Assembly (NCBI GenBank): GCA_016930375.1
Contig: JAFGGU010000040.1
Span: forward strand, 1 to 51,238
From: Bacteroidales bacterium
GTDB taxonomy: Bacteria > Bacteroidota > Bacteroidia > Bacteroidales > UBA10428
Reading direction: 5' to 3'
DNA length: 51,238 bases
Shown: positions 26,473 through 35,000 of the stretch, one piece after another
Numbering within the stretch: position 1 is the first letter of the stretch
How the letters are laid out: each line of letters starts with the position of its first letter
Translations under genes and position numbers: made by a program
The notes under the pieces: generated by a model
Database searches by the model: none
Seen by the model: only the letters and a program-made list of their open reading frames with translations
What the model was told of the DNA's origin: nothing

Positions 26473-26508
26473 TGCCCGCAGTGGCTCATTTCGGGGCCAG
26501 AACGGGCA
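26473..26508 (-). terminator. Hairpin downstream of pgk
   Basis: TGCCCG at 26473-26478 pairs with CGGGCA at 26503-26508, with further GGCC/GGCT pairing inside. On the minus strand it lies 31 bases past the pgk stop and is followed by TTTTC. A plausible but short terminator. Confidence 0.5.
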
Positions 26509-26539
26509 CTTAATAAGCGATGGTGTTAGGAAAAAAGTC

Positions 26540-27802
26540 CTACTTGCGTATGGCTTTTATTCCCGGGAGTTCCTTGCCCTCGATATACTCAAGCATGGCT
26601 CCGCCACCTGTTGAAACATAGCTGACCTTATCTGCCAGTTTGTTTTTGTTAATGGCGGCTACGGAATCTCCTCCGCCGATAAGGCTGAAAGCGCCCTTTG
26701 CTGTAGCATCCGCAATGGCTTTGGCAATTGCCGTGGTTCCGGCTGCGAATTTCGGCATTTCAAAAACACCCATGGGGCCGTTCCAGAGAATGGTTTGCGA
26801 ATTTTGAATTACTTCAGAAAAGATTTTAATGCTCTCTTCTCCGATATCCAAACCCATCCAGCCGTCGGGGGTCTGGTCTGTCCTTGATTTACCCGTCGCT
26901 GCTTCTGCATCGAATTTATCGGCGTTCACAGCATCTACCGGAAGATAAACTTTCACATTGTTCTTTTTTGCTTTTTCAAGAACATCAAGTGCTATATCCA
27001 GTTTATCAGCTTCACACAATGAATTCCCGATCTTTCCTCCCTGCGCTTTAATGAATGTATAGGTCATTCCGCCACCGATAATAAGGTTATCGATCCGCGG
27101 AAGAAGGTTCTCAATGACCAGAATCTTATCGGAAACCTTGGCCCCGCCCATGATGGCCGTAAAGGGTTTTTGGGCGGCTTTCAGGACTTTATCCATGGCG
27201 TCCAGCTCAGCAACAATAAGGTAACCGAACATTTTTTTCTCATCGGGAAACAGGTCAGCAACAAGAGCCGTGGAAGCGTGTGCGCGATGAGCAGTTCCGA
27301 AAGCGTCGTTCACATAACAGTCGGCGTAAGCCGCCAGTTTAGCAGTAAACTCCTTTTGTTTCTTCTTCATGGCGTCTTTGGCCGCTTTCTTTTCTTCGTC
27401 TGTAACGTTTTCGGCCAATTTGGGTTTGCCTTCCTCTTCAAGGTAAAACCTCAGGTTTTCGAGCAACAGTACTTCACCTGCTTTTAATCCGGCCGCAAGA
27501 GTTATTGCAGATTCACCAATACAGTCATCGGCAAATTTCACGGGTTTACCTACCAATTTTTGCAACGCGGGCACAACATGCTTTAACGAATATTTATCCT
27601 GGGGAACTCCATCGGGACGGCCCAGATGTGACATCAGTATCGCTGAACCACCATCGGAGAGTATTTTATGGATAGTGGGCAAAGCACCTCTGATACGGGT
27701 GTCGTCCGTAACCTCAAAGGTTTTCTTATCGAGGGGTACGTTAAAATCCACCCGCACAATTGCTTTTTTCCCTTTAAAGTTGAATTTATCGATTGTTTGC
27801 AT
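26540..27802 (-). CDS. pgk: Phosphoglycerate kinase
   Basis: Glycolytic enzyme transferring phosphate between 1,3-bisphosphoglycerate and ADP. The 420-residue product has the signature [10 protein letters not shown] (about 17-26), [32 protein letters not shown] and the C-terminal GGGDSVAA nucleotide loop. A lysine-rich insertion (about 125-155, [17 protein letters not shown]) is typical of bacteroidote Pgk. A promoter with a perfect -7 element precedes it. It is transcribed divergently from holB. Confidence 0.97.
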   Translation of the reverse strand: MQTIDKFNFKGKKAIVRVDFNVPLDKKTFEVTDDTRIRGALPTIHKILSDGGSAILMSHLGRPDGVPQDKYSLKHVVPALQKLVGKPVKFADDCIGESAITLAAGLKAGEVLLLENLRFYLEEEGKPKLAENVTDEEKKAAKDAMKKKQKEFTAKLAAYADCYVNDAFGTAHRAHASTALVADLFPDEKKMFGYLIVAELDAMDKVLKAAQKPFTAIMGGAKVSDKILVIENLLPRIDNLIIGGGMTYTFIKAQGGKIGNSLCEADKLDIALDVLEKAKKNNVKVYLPVDAVNADKFDAEAATGKSRTDQTPDGWMGLDIGEESIKIFSEVIQNSQTILWNGPMGVFEMPKFAAGTTAIAKAIADATAKGAFSLIGGGDSVAAINKNKLADKVSYVSTGGGAMLEYIEGKELPGIKAIRK

Positions 27803-27830
27803 GTTGATTTAATTTGAGTTAATACTTGAA

Positions 27831-27838
27831 CAAAGATA
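27831..27838 (-). promoter_or_regulatory. Putative pgk -7 element
   Basis: Minus strand TATCTTTG, a perfect TAnnTTTG, 28 bases before the pgk ATG. The -33 element is not clear. Confidence 0.42.
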
Positions 27839-27854
27839 AAAAACTATTTTTATT

Positions 27855-27879
27855 TACCTTTGGCCCCTGCGTATTTTTG
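27855..27879 (+). promoter_or_regulatory. Possible holB promoter elements
   Basis: Two perfect TAnnTTTG matches: TACCTTTG at 27855-27862 and TATTTTTG at 27872-27879. Either could serve the ATG at 27905; a partnering TTTG is not clear for either. Transcription from here makes the ATG at 27905 the better start. Confidence 0.38.
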
Positions 27880-27904
27880 CGCGGGTCAGCACTGCATCAG
27901 TACT

Positions 27905-29035
27905 ATGTATTTCAAGGAGATAATCGGACAGGAGGTCCTAAAAAGCAGGTTAGTTCAGACTGTTCAGGAGAACCGGGTAAGTCATGCCTGGCTTTTCTTT
28001 GGCCCTGAAGGTTCCGGAGCGTTGCCACTGGCTCTTGCATTTGCCGGGTACATTCTTTGCACCAGCCGCGGAGAGGATGATGCATGCGGCATCTGTGCCG
28101 GATGCAATAAAAACAGCAAATATATACACCCCGACCTGCATTTTGTTTACCCGGTCAACAAAACGCGTGCAGGTGACAGGGACAATGTGGTAAGCGATGA
28201 TTTCATGGCCGATTGGCGCAGTTTTCTTTTAAGGAATCCTTATGGAAGGCTTACGCAATGGTACGATTTCATTGATCTCGAGAATAAACAGGGGATCATC
28301 AATACGGAAGAGAGCAAGCGTTTATCCGGCAAGTTGAATCTTAAAGCCTTCGAATCGGATTACAAGGTTGTAATCCTTTGGCACCCGGAAAAAATGAATG
28401 ATCAGGCATCCAACAAGCTCCTCAAACTGCTTGAAGAACCGCCTCCTCTTACAGTTTTTATCCTGGTGAGTGAAAATCCCGATCAGCTGCTGGCCACGGT
28501 AAAATCACGGTGCATACCCGTAAAAGTGGCTCGTATCGGAGATGAAGCCCTTACGGAAGCGCTGATTAATAAACATTCTCTGGATGCCGGCAGGGCAGTG
28601 GAATTTGTAAGGCTGGCATCAGGCAATTATCTGAAGGCCCTGGACCTGATTTCGGAAGCTGAGGATATCCGGTATAATTTCGAGAAATTCCGGGAACTTA
28701 TGAGAAGCTGCTTCAAAAAGAGTATCCCCGAATTGTATAAGGAGACAGAGGAACTGGCCTCCCTTACCCGTGAAAAGCAGAAATCTTTTCTTGAATACGG
28801 GCTGAGAACACTGCGGGAAAGCCTTGCCCTTCACTTAAATGAGCCGGAACTTGTATTTTTGGCCGATGCGGAAAAGGAATTCACAACTAATTTTGCACCC
28901 TTTGTCCATGGAATTAACATACTGGCGCTCACCGAAGAATTCAGCAAGGCCATACAGGATATTGAACGGAACGCCAACGGCAGGATCGTTTTTCTGGATA
29001 TGGCGCTGAAATTGTCAGAGCTGATTAAAAATTAA
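27905..29035 (+). CDS. holB: DNA polymerase III subunit delta prime
   Basis: Clamp-loader subunit of the replicative polymerase. From M (27905) the 376 residues begin MYFKEIIGQEVLKSRL. The P-loop equivalent GPEGSGALPLALAFA lacks the Lys-Thr of an ATPase, as in delta prime. A zinc-finger-like cluster (CTSRGEDDACGICAGC) follows, then the EEPPP and SRC (arginine finger) motifs. A reading that starts at 27860 adds 15 residues without homology and would overlap a -7 element. It overlaps the opposing LytTR gene end by 11 bases. Confidence 0.92.
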   Translation: MYFKEIIGQEVLKSRLVQTVQENRVSHAWLFFGPEGSGALPLALAFAGYILCTSRGEDDACGICAGCNKNSKYIHPDLHFVYPVNKTRAGDRDNVVSDDFMADWRSFLLRNPYGRLTQWYDFIDLENKQGIINTEESKRLSGKLNLKAFESDYKVVILWHPEKMNDQASNKLLKLLEEPPPLTVFILVSENPDQLLATVKSRCIPVKVARIGDEALTEALINKHSLDAGRAVEFVRLASGNYLKALDLISEAEDIRYNFEKFRELMRSCFKKSIPELYKETEELASLTREKQKSFLEYGLRTLRESLALHLNEPELVFLADAEKEFTTNFAPFVHGINILALTEEFSKAIQDIERNANGRIVFLDMALKLSELIKN

Positions 29036-29771
29036 ATTTTTCCTTCAGGTTCTTTAAGCCGTTTCGGCTTACTTTCAGTGAATTACCATTTTTCAGCTTG
29101 AGGATATAATTATCTTTTGCATAAGGCTCCAGCTGAACCACCTGGTCTATTCGTACAATATAGGAACGATGAACCCTGATGAATTTTGATTCGTCGAGGT
29201 GGTCCTCATAAAACTTCATGGTTCCTTGCTTAAGATGCTTGCTGTCATCGGTATACACCATAATGTAGTCGTCCTGGGCTTCGAGGTACACAATTTTATC
29301 TACAGGAATAACTTTGATCTTGGTTCCTGTCTTTACTACAATCCGCTCCAGTTTTTCAGTCAGGGGTTGTTGTACCAACTGGCTGATTTTTTGATCATTT
29401 CTGCCGCCGGTCCTTATTTTTTCCCTGACTTTCTCAACTGCTGCCAACAACCTGTCCTGTGAATAAGGTTTCAGAAGGTAGTCCACAGCATTCATTTCGA
29501 AAGCACGGATGGCGAATTCGTTGTGTGCCGTGATAAATATAATTTCAGGCGGATCATCGGTAAGTTCGAGCATTTCGAATCCATTCAGTTTGGGCATCTG
29601 AATATCAAGGAATACCAGGTCGGGTTTGAGTTCAGCGATACTTCGGGCTCCTTCAAAACCGTTTTCACACTCGCCAATGACCTGGATCCCGGGCTGGTTT
29701 TTAAGATAGTTCTTTATCAACTCCCTGGCCAGTTCTTCATCGTCAATGATTAAGGCTCTGATGTTTTCCAT
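29025..29771 (-). CDS. LytTR-type response regulator
   Basis: A 248-residue regulator with an N-terminal receiver (D10/D11 acidic pair, phosphoacceptor D56 in FLDIQMP, NAVDYLLKPY) and a C-terminal LytTR DNA-binding domain (about 140-246; IVYLEAQDDYIMVYTDD, FIRVHRSYIVRIDQV). Five bases separate it from the kinase gene upstream. Together with the LiaF-like protein it forms a three-gene signalling operon. LytTR regulators typically control envelope, surface or virulence functions; target here unknown. Confidence 0.93.
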   Translation of the reverse strand: MENIRALIIDDEELARELIKNYLKNQPGIQVIGECENGFEGARSIAELKPDLVFLDIQMPKLNGFEMLELTDDPPEIIFITAHNEFAIRAFEMNAVDYLLKPYSQDRLLAAVEKVREKIRTGGRNDQKISQLVQQPLTEKLERIVVKTGTKIKVIPVDKIVYLEAQDDYIMVYTDDSKHLKQGTMKFYEDHLDESKFIRVHRSYIVRIDQVVQLEPYAKDNYILKLKNGNSLKVSRNGLKNLKEKFNF

Positions 29772-29776
29772 GGTTG

Positions 29777-30826
29777 TTATGTTTGCGGGAAAATAATGGT
29801 TATTTCAAAATTTTTAGGATCTTTTCGGATGTTGAGCAGGTCGTCCTGGTTATAAAGGATCCGCAGGCGACTCCGGATGTTTCTTAATCCGACACCTTCT
29901 CCTTTATTGGATTGAAACTCCGGGTCCCATCCATTGCGTATCACAATGCTCAAAGCGGATGAATTACACGTGCATATCATTTCGATTACAGATCCCTGGG
30001 TGCTTTCATAAACGCCATATTTGACAGCGTTCTCCAGCAAAGGTTGCAGGATAAGTCCCGGAAGTTTCAGATTCCGGCAGTTTTCGCCAACCTCCTGTTT
30101 AACAATCAGGCGCCTTCCAAACCTGATCTTTTCAATGTCCAGGTACCGGTTGATATTGTCAATTTCACGGTCCAGCGTAGTGAGCTTTTCTTCTTTGTTG
30201 GAAGTGGTGTACCGGAGAAACTCAGATAGTTTAATGATCATTTCCTGTGCTTTTGCCGGCTCGATCATGGTAAGCGAGCTGATGGAATTCAGGCTGTTAA
30301 ACAGAAAATGCGGATTGATCTGAGATTTGAGCGATTTAAGTTCGGATTCCTTGACCAGGGCCTTGAGTTCAGCTTCTTTCACCTGATTTTCCTTATTGTT
30401 CCGGTAAAAAATGATCAGGTAATAAACCATGATGATGACTTCATAAAAGATGATCCCGATGCCCGCCCGCCAGGGTATTGAATTTCGAAGAAAAATGATG
30501 TATTTGGGGTCGTGACTGAACACGGATACCAGCAAAAAATAAGTGAGTCCGAGCCAAAATCCGACAGCCACAACACATCCCACTATATTGTTGATGACGG
30601 TGCTGATCACTTTTTCATCTTCCGCTCTGGCAAAGAAAATAGGATACCAGAGGCCCAGCCCGATTGCGCCGAATAACAGATTACTCACAATGGAGTCCGT
30701 CAGGGCCGTGGTTAAATTCATCCGACCGGAAGTCTGAATCAGGAAAGTGTGGAAGCATACTACGATGATCCAAATTCCCATGTAGTAAATGAATGTTTTC
30801 CGGGCGGACAGAATCGGGTTTTGCAT
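29777..30826 (-). CDS. LytS-like sensor histidine kinase
   Basis: A 349-residue membrane kinase: four hydrophobic segments in the N-terminal part (about 13-30, 45-62, 75-105 and 125-143), a coiled-coil linker, then the His_kinase domain with the phosphorylated His in SQINPHFLFNSLN (about 172) and a HATPase domain (LPGLILQPLLENAVKYG, GVGLRNIRSRL). This PF06580-type kinase has no obvious periplasmic sensor and probably senses within the membrane. It lies 5 bases upstream of its regulator and 23 bases downstream of the LiaF-like gene. Confidence 0.92.
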   Translation of the reverse strand: MQNPILSARKTFIYYMGIWIIVVCFHTFLIQTSGRMNLTTALTDSIVSNLLFGAIGLGLWYPIFFARAEDEKVISTVINNIVGCVVAVGFWLGLTYFLLVSVFSHDPKYIIFLRNSIPWRAGIGIIFYEVIIMVYYLIIFYRNNKENQVKEAELKALVKESELKSLKSQINPHFLFNSLNSISSLTMIEPAKAQEMIIKLSEFLRYTTSNKEEKLTTLDREIDNINRYLDIEKIRFGRRLIVKQEVGENCRNLKLPGLILQPLLENAVKYGVYESTQGSVIEMICTCNSSALSIVIRNGWDPEFQSNKGEGVGLRNIRSRLRILYNQDDLLNIRKDPKNFEITIIFPQT

Positions 30827-30849
30827 GGTAACTTAACGGATGTTGTGTA

Positions 30850-31578
30850 TTAACTGTAATAGTTTTTGATCTCTCCTCCGCCAAAAATTGCTGTGCCCTT
30901 GATGACCAATATGGAACCTTCCTGATTGGTCGTCGTATCGGGAACCTTAAAACGGTGTTTATCGCTAAAGCCTCCAAAAATCGACATTACCCTGATCTTC
31001 ACAGTCCATCCCTCAGGAACTATAAGATTCATACCGCCAAAAAGGCAGAATACGTCAATATAGTTTTCACCCGGCGCCAATTTGGCTCTTAACAGGTTGT
31101 AATTAAGTCCGCCGAAAATAGTGGTCACTTTTCCACCCTGAAATTGCTGGGATGTTACCACCCGGTCGCCACCGCCAAACACGGCTATTTCATCGATGGC
31201 ATCCTCTGCGCTAAGGCTGGTGTTTTTATTCAATCCCTTGTCAAGCTGGTGCCTGAAAAGTATGAGAATTCCGGCGAGTATCAGCATGCCGGGCCAGAAA
31301 ATTTGCCAGAAACTGAAATCATAATGCAAAAAATCCCGGAGGTAAAAGACCCCGCCTATCACCAGGAGTATAATACCTGTAGTACGGTTCCTTCCACTTA
31401 CGGTAAATAAAAGACCCAGGACTATGAGGATAACTTCCCACCGGAAGATGTATCTTCGTATTTCGTAATCGAGAATTCCAAAATTGTTGGCCAAAAACAG
31501 CAGGCCCAGTAAAATGATCCCTACCCCGAACCAAATTCTGCGTTCGTTATGGCGCTGGTCATCTAGTCTCTTTTCCAT
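30850..31578 (-). CDS. LiaF-like membrane protein (cell-wall-active antibiotic response domain)
   Basis: A 242-residue protein with four membrane helices in the first half (IWFGVGIILLGLLFLANNFGIL, VILIVLGLLFTVSG and others) and a C-terminal beta-helical domain with repeats of the FGG motif (IAVFGGG, TIFGGLN, LFGGMNL, SIFGGF, AIFGGGE), the mark of LiaF-type proteins. LiaF restrains an envelope-stress kinase in Firmicutes. Here it is the first gene of an operon with a LytS-type kinase and LytTR regulator, so a similar inhibitory role is plausible but inferred. Confidence 0.85.
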   Translation of the reverse strand: MEKRLDDQRHNERRIWFGVGIILLGLLFLANNFGILDYEIRRYIFRWEVILIVLGLLFTVSGRNRTTGIILLVIGGVFYLRDFLHYDFSFWQIFWPGMLILAGILILFRHQLDKGLNKNTSLSAEDAIDEIAVFGGGDRVVTSQQFQGGKVTTIFGGLNYNLLRAKLAPGENYIDVFCLFGGMNLIVPEGWTVKIRVMSIFGGFSDKHRFKVPDTTTNQEGSILVIKGTAIFGGGEIKNYYS

Positions 31579-31695
31579 ATATTTTCCTCCTGAAGTTATT
31601 ATGGATCAAATGTAAACCTATTTGTCAAGTTGCAGAAGGAATATTCGGCGAATGGCGGATGGGAATCGGTAAGTGGTAATTTGCATAAACAAGTT

Positions 31696-31779
31696 GGGCG
31701 TAGTTGCAAACTACGCCCAGCATTCAATTTATATTCCCGGCTTTCTGCTGCAGGCTAAGCGTAGTTTGCAACTACGCTT
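31696..31779. repeat. Pair of REP-like hairpins in opposite orientation (BIME-like)
   Basis: Two dyads: GGGCGTAGTTGCAAACTACGCCC-type at 31696-31718 and AAGCGTAGTTTGCAACTACGCTT-type at 31757-31779. The cores are reverse complements of each other and each holds GTAG; they are 38 bases apart. This is the arrangement of a bacterial interspersed mosaic element. They lie just past the gpmA stop, between gpmA and the LiaF-like gene. Confidence 0.7.
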
Positions 31780-31787
31780 TAGCATGA

Positions 31788-32534
31788 CTACTTCGCCTTA
31801 CCCTGATTCGCAACAGAATTCATGGCTTTCTGAATGGCCTCCTGGTCCCCCAGGTAATAATGCCGCAAGGGTTTAAGTTCGTTGTTAAGTTCATAAACCA
31901 GGGGTATTCCGGTAGGAATGTTCAGTTCAATGATTTCGGCGTCGGACATGTCATCGAGGTACTTTACCAATGCGCGAAGACTGTTGCCATGAGCAGTGAT
32001 GAGCACACGCTTGCCGGATTTTATGGCAGGAACAATGGTTTCGTGCCAGTAAGGAAGGAATCTTTCCACGGTATCTTTCAGGCATTCCGTTGTGGGAATA
32101 TCTTTCGCAGGCAGACTCCGGTATGCCCCATGATTACCGGGATATCTCGGATCGGACCTTTCAAGCTGGGGAGGGGGAACATCATAACTCCGGCGCCATA
32201 TTTTAACTTTTTCTTCACCATGCAGCGCTGCAGTCTCGGCCTTATTAAGTCCCTGTAATGCTCCATAATGCCGTTCATTCAACCGCCAGGTTTTGATCCA
32301 TGGGATCCACAACTGGTCCATCTCTTCGAGCGCCAGCCAGAGCGTTCTTAGAGCGCGTTTCAAAACCGAAACATAAGCCACATCAAATTCGTAACCGGCT
32401 TCTCTCATTACCCTGCCCGCACTGCGTGCTTCTTCCATGCCCTTCTCGCTCAAATCGACATCAGTCCACCCGGTAAAACGGTTTTCCTTGTTCCAGGTGC
32501 TTTCACCGTGACGTAACAAAACAATTTTATACAT
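31788..32534 (-). CDS. gpmA: 2,3-bisphosphoglycerate-dependent phosphoglycerate mutase
   Basis: Interconverts 2- and 3-phosphoglycerate. The 248-residue protein starts with [27 protein letters not shown] (phosphohistidine H8 region, read in parts), has the RRSYDVPPP segment, and the second catalytic His in [12 protein letters not shown] (about 181). Length fits the dPGM family. A promoter with both elements lies immediately upstream, so it is a separate unit from the metal genes. BIME-like repeats follow the stop codon. Confidence 0.96.
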   Translation of the reverse strand: MYKIVLLRHGESTWNKENRFTGWTDVDLSEKGMEEARSAGRVMREAGYEFDVAYVSVLKRALRTLWLALEEMDQLWIPWIKTWRLNERHYGALQGLNKAETAALHGEEKVKIWRRSYDVPPPQLERSDPRYPGNHGAYRSLPAKDIPTTECLKDTVERFLPYWHETIVPAIKSGKRVLITAHGNSLRALVKYLDDMSDAEIIELNIPTGIPLVYELNNELKPLRHYYLGDQEAIQKAMNSVANQGKAK

Positions 32535-32585
32535 TCAAGTACAGTTTAGAAATGATTAAAAATAGAGTTTTTGGTTTTCATGCTG

Positions 32586-32614
32586 CAAATATACAAAACG
32601 CGTGAGAATACAAA
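32586..32614 (-). promoter_or_regulatory. gpmA promoter
   Basis: Minus strand: TTTG (32614-32611), exactly 17 bases, TATATTTG (32593-32586). Both elements match the bacteroidote consensus perfectly, the best promoter in the window. It gives a leader of about 45 bases. Confidence 0.65.
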
Positions 32615-32624
32615 CAGTCAATCT

Positions 32625-32837
32625 TTATGCAAGTATGCCTCCGTAAGAATAGCCTGCATTTTCGATGGCTGATTTTACCTCGTCAGGGTTGATCTGATCT
32701 CCGGTTAAGGTCACTTCGCCGCTGTTCACATCGGCCAGAACACTGTTGATGTCCTTGATTTTCTTCAGTGCATTCTCCACATTCATTTTGCAGTGATTAC
32801 AGCTCATGCCGGTCACTTTTATCTTCAATTCATTCAT
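32625..32837 (-). CDS. Small heavy-metal-associated (HMA) domain protein, CopZ-like
   Basis: A 70-residue single HMA domain that carries the metal-binding motif GMSCNHC (residues 10-16), followed by the ferredoxin-like fold strands. Such proteins shuttle copper or another soft metal ion to an exporter. It lies 16 bases downstream of a CDF-family exporter gene and is likely co-transcribed with it, a hint that it serves metal homeostasis with that transporter. Which metal it binds is not evident: CDF proteins usually move Zn, Co, Fe or Mn rather than Cu. Confidence 0.87.
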   Translation of the reverse strand: MNELKIKVTGMSCNHCKMNVENALKKIKDINSVLADVNSGEVTLTGDQINPDEVKSAIENAGYSYGGILA

Positions 32838-32853
32838 GGCTTGTTCTCTGGTA

Positions 32854-33777
32854 TTATTTCTGATGGATCATGTTTTTATCGTCGCAACAATTGTATTCAT
32901 ACTGAATAGTAACATGGCTGATATTGAATTTGTTTTTCAGAACTTCGAGTATTGAGGCTTTGACTTGTTCAGTTTCACTGATCCTGATATCTGACTTTAA
33001 ATCTATATGGCACTCAAAATGAATATCCTGATCATCGAGATTCCAGGCATGAACGTGGTGGATGTTGTCAATTTCGGCAATTAACTCAAGTGACTTTTTA
33101 ACCTCAGTCAGGTCAAGGCCTTGCGGCGTGGCCTGCATGAGAATGTCCAGGGCTTCTTTGAGTATGAGATAGGTCTCTTTCAGCAGGTAAATCCCCAAAA
33201 GGAAAGTGACAAGGGGATCAATCCAAAACAGATCCAAGTAATAGATGAGCAAAGCCGTTACTATTACCACTACCGACGATATGGTATCGCCTATCAAATG
33301 AAGATAGGCTGCCCTGATATTGATGTTTTTGCCTGAATGCCCTTTTAAAAGCAGAACCGAGATCAGGTTTGCCAGGAAACCGATCAGGGCAACAATCAGC
33401 ATGATGAGGCTTTTGATGGGTTCGGGATGGTGGAGTCTTTGAAAGGCTTCAATGAAAAGGTAAACAATAATCACTACCAAAACAATCGCGTTGAAAAGGG
33501 CAGCAAGAATTTCAATTCGCTTGTAACCGAATGTTTTTTTATCGGTATACTCTTTTTTACTGATGATATGGGCCAGGTATGCAATGAACAGGGCCGAGGT
33601 ATCCCCGAGGTTGTGCAGGGCATCTGATATGAGGGCAAGACTGTTGGAAACCAATCCGCCGATGATTTCGGCAATAGATACGATAAAATTCAGCAGGGTC
33701 GAAAACAGGAGATTTTTTCCGGCATCAGCATTTTCCGGATGTTTCCGCTCGTGGCTATGATGATGCTCATGTTTCAA
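32854..33777 (-). CDS. Cation diffusion facilitator (CDF) family metal exporter
   Basis: A 307-residue membrane transporter, with a His-rich N terminus (MKHEHHHSHERKH), six transmembrane helices and a C-terminal cytosolic domain (about 215-300). The transport site HxxxD/DxxxD pairs are visible: ALISDALHNLGDTSALF (helix 2) and AYLHLIGDTISSVVVI (helix 5). The HNLGD form resembles CzcD/ZitB zinc exporters. Its ATG overlaps the end of lgt by 11 bases. A CopZ-like gene follows. Confidence 0.91.
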   Translation of the reverse strand: MKHEHHHSHERKHPENADAGKNLLFSTLLNFIVSIAEIIGGLVSNSLALISDALHNLGDTSALFIAYLAHIISKKEYTDKKTFGYKRIEILAALFNAIVLVVIIVYLFIEAFQRLHHPEPIKSLIMLIVALIGFLANLISVLLLKGHSGKNINIRAAYLHLIGDTISSVVVIVTALLIYYLDLFWIDPLVTFLLGIYLLKETYLILKEALDILMQATPQGLDLTEVKKSLELIAEIDNIHHVHAWNLDDQDIHFECHIDLKSDIRISETEQVKASILEVLKNKFNISHVTIQYEYNCCDDKNMIHQK

Positions 33778-34891
33778 GGTTCCCGGTTTTTTTGGGCCAT
33801 TTGAGAACGATCAGCGCAAGTCCTGCTATTACAAAAGGAATGCTTAACACCTGGCCCATGTTGAGGGACATCGTATCCTCAAAACTTTCCTGGTTCTGCT
33901 TGATAAATTCGATAAAGAATCTGGCGATGAAAACAAGAAAGAGAAAAACGCCGAAAATAAAGCCATCCCGGAGCCTGGTATTGTAAGCATAAAATATATA
34001 CATGAGAAGCAGGAAGATAAACAGGTAGCTTGCCGCTTCATAGATCTGGGAGGGATGTCTCGGGAGTCCGCCAATTTGGGCCATTAATAAAAGACGCTTG
34101 TTTCTTTTCTCAATCTGGTAAGTCAGGGAATCATTCCGGAGAAGAAAAACATTGTCATCAAAATCATACCGGGCCAAATCCACCAACAGATTGACGTCGG
34201 CAAACTGCCTCACCCGGTTTTCATCTTTGATCTGGCGTAAAAATTCAATCTTAATCTGCATTGGAACTCCTGCCTGATCCTGTAAGGGAGGGGCTTTCAT
34301 TTTATCGTAACTGACATGCTGAATGGTACCTTTGTATTTTTCGGTTAAAAGCCTTGTCAGATCATGTGTGTAGACAAAACCATGATTACTTTGGGTGGGG
34401 TTTCCGTAGATTTCCGAATTCATCAGATTACCCAGCCGGATAAAACAGCCTGCAAGAGCTGTAACAATAACAATCATATCCATCGTCCACAGGTAGGACG
34501 ATTTGGTTTTGCGGGCAAACAGATAAATACCTATCAGGATACCAATGGCTGCACCGTGGCTTGCCAAACCCTGAAAACCTGTGAACTCGAAATCCTCTCC
34601 AACGGTTCCGCGCCAGGGAAGTATGATCTCCAGTGGATGTTGAATATAATAATCGAATTCATAGAACAAGCAATGTCCCAGGCGTGCTCCTATGATGGTG
34701 CTGACCACCATATAAATGGTGAGCCGGTCAAGCAGTTCAACGGTAAGACCCTGTTTTTTAAAAATTCGCAGTAAAATGATGTACCCTGTAATAAAACCCA
34801 ACGCAAACAAAAGGCTGTAATACCTGATTTCGAACCTTCCAAAATCAAGTAATTGCGGCTTTACATTCCAGATCACATAAGCCAGTGACAT
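33767..34891 (-). CDS. lgt: Prolipoprotein diacylglyceryl transferase
   Basis: Attaches diacylglycerol to the lipobox cysteine of prelipoproteins (several of which are encoded in this window). The 374-residue membrane protein has ARLGHCLFYE, HGAAIGI, the signature RLGNLMNSEIYG and RHPSQIYEA. A soluble insertion of about 100 residues (about 178-275) separates the signature from RHPSQ; this is longer than in E. coli Lgt (291 residues) and, from memory, is usual in Bacteroidota. First gene of a unit with the CDF and CopZ-like genes; it overlaps the CDF start by 11 bases. Confidence 0.95.
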   Translation of the reverse strand: MSLAYVIWNVKPQLLDFGRFEIRYYSLLFALGFITGYIILLRIFKKQGLTVELLDRLTIYMVVSTIIGARLGHCLFYEFDYYIQHPLEIILPWRGTVGEDFEFTGFQGLASHGAAIGILIGIYLFARKTKSSYLWTMDMIVIVTALAGCFIRLGNLMNSEIYGNPTQSNHGFVYTHDLTRLLTEKYKGTIQHVSYDKMKAPPLQDQAGVPMQIKIEFLRQIKDENRVRQFADVNLLVDLARYDFDDNVFLLRNDSLTYQIEKRNKRLLLMAQIGGLPRHPSQIYEAASYLFIFLLLMYIFYAYNTRLRDGFIFGVFLFLVFIARFFIEFIKQNQESFEDTMSLNMGQVLSIPFVIAGLALIVLKWPKKTGNLET

Positions 34892-34915
34892 AAGCGTAAT
34901 GGTAAATTATTTATG

Positions 34916-34945
34916 CAAATCTAATAAAACTACCTAGAAGGCAAT
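34916..34945 (-). promoter_or_regulatory. Putative lgt promoter
   Basis: Minus strand: ATTG (34945-34942; one mismatch from TTTG), 18 bases, TAGATTTG (34923-34916), a perfect -7. It lies 25 bases before the lgt ATG and is divergent from the promoter of the Ig-like lipoprotein gene. Confidence 0.5.
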
Positions 34946-34957
34946 ACTTTTGTTGTT

Positions 34958-34965
34958 TATATTTG
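34958..34965 (+). promoter_or_regulatory. Putative -7 element of the Ig-like lipoprotein gene
   Basis: TATATTTG, a perfect TAnnTTTG, 36 bases ahead of the ATG at 35001. No clear -33 element. Confidence 0.4.
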
Positions 34966-35000
34966 CCCCGGGAACTTAAACCGGTAAGGGACACAGAACT

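Noticed and set aside
26473-26508. REP-like element after pgk
   Set aside because: No GTAG head and only a 6-base outer stem; treated as a simple terminator.
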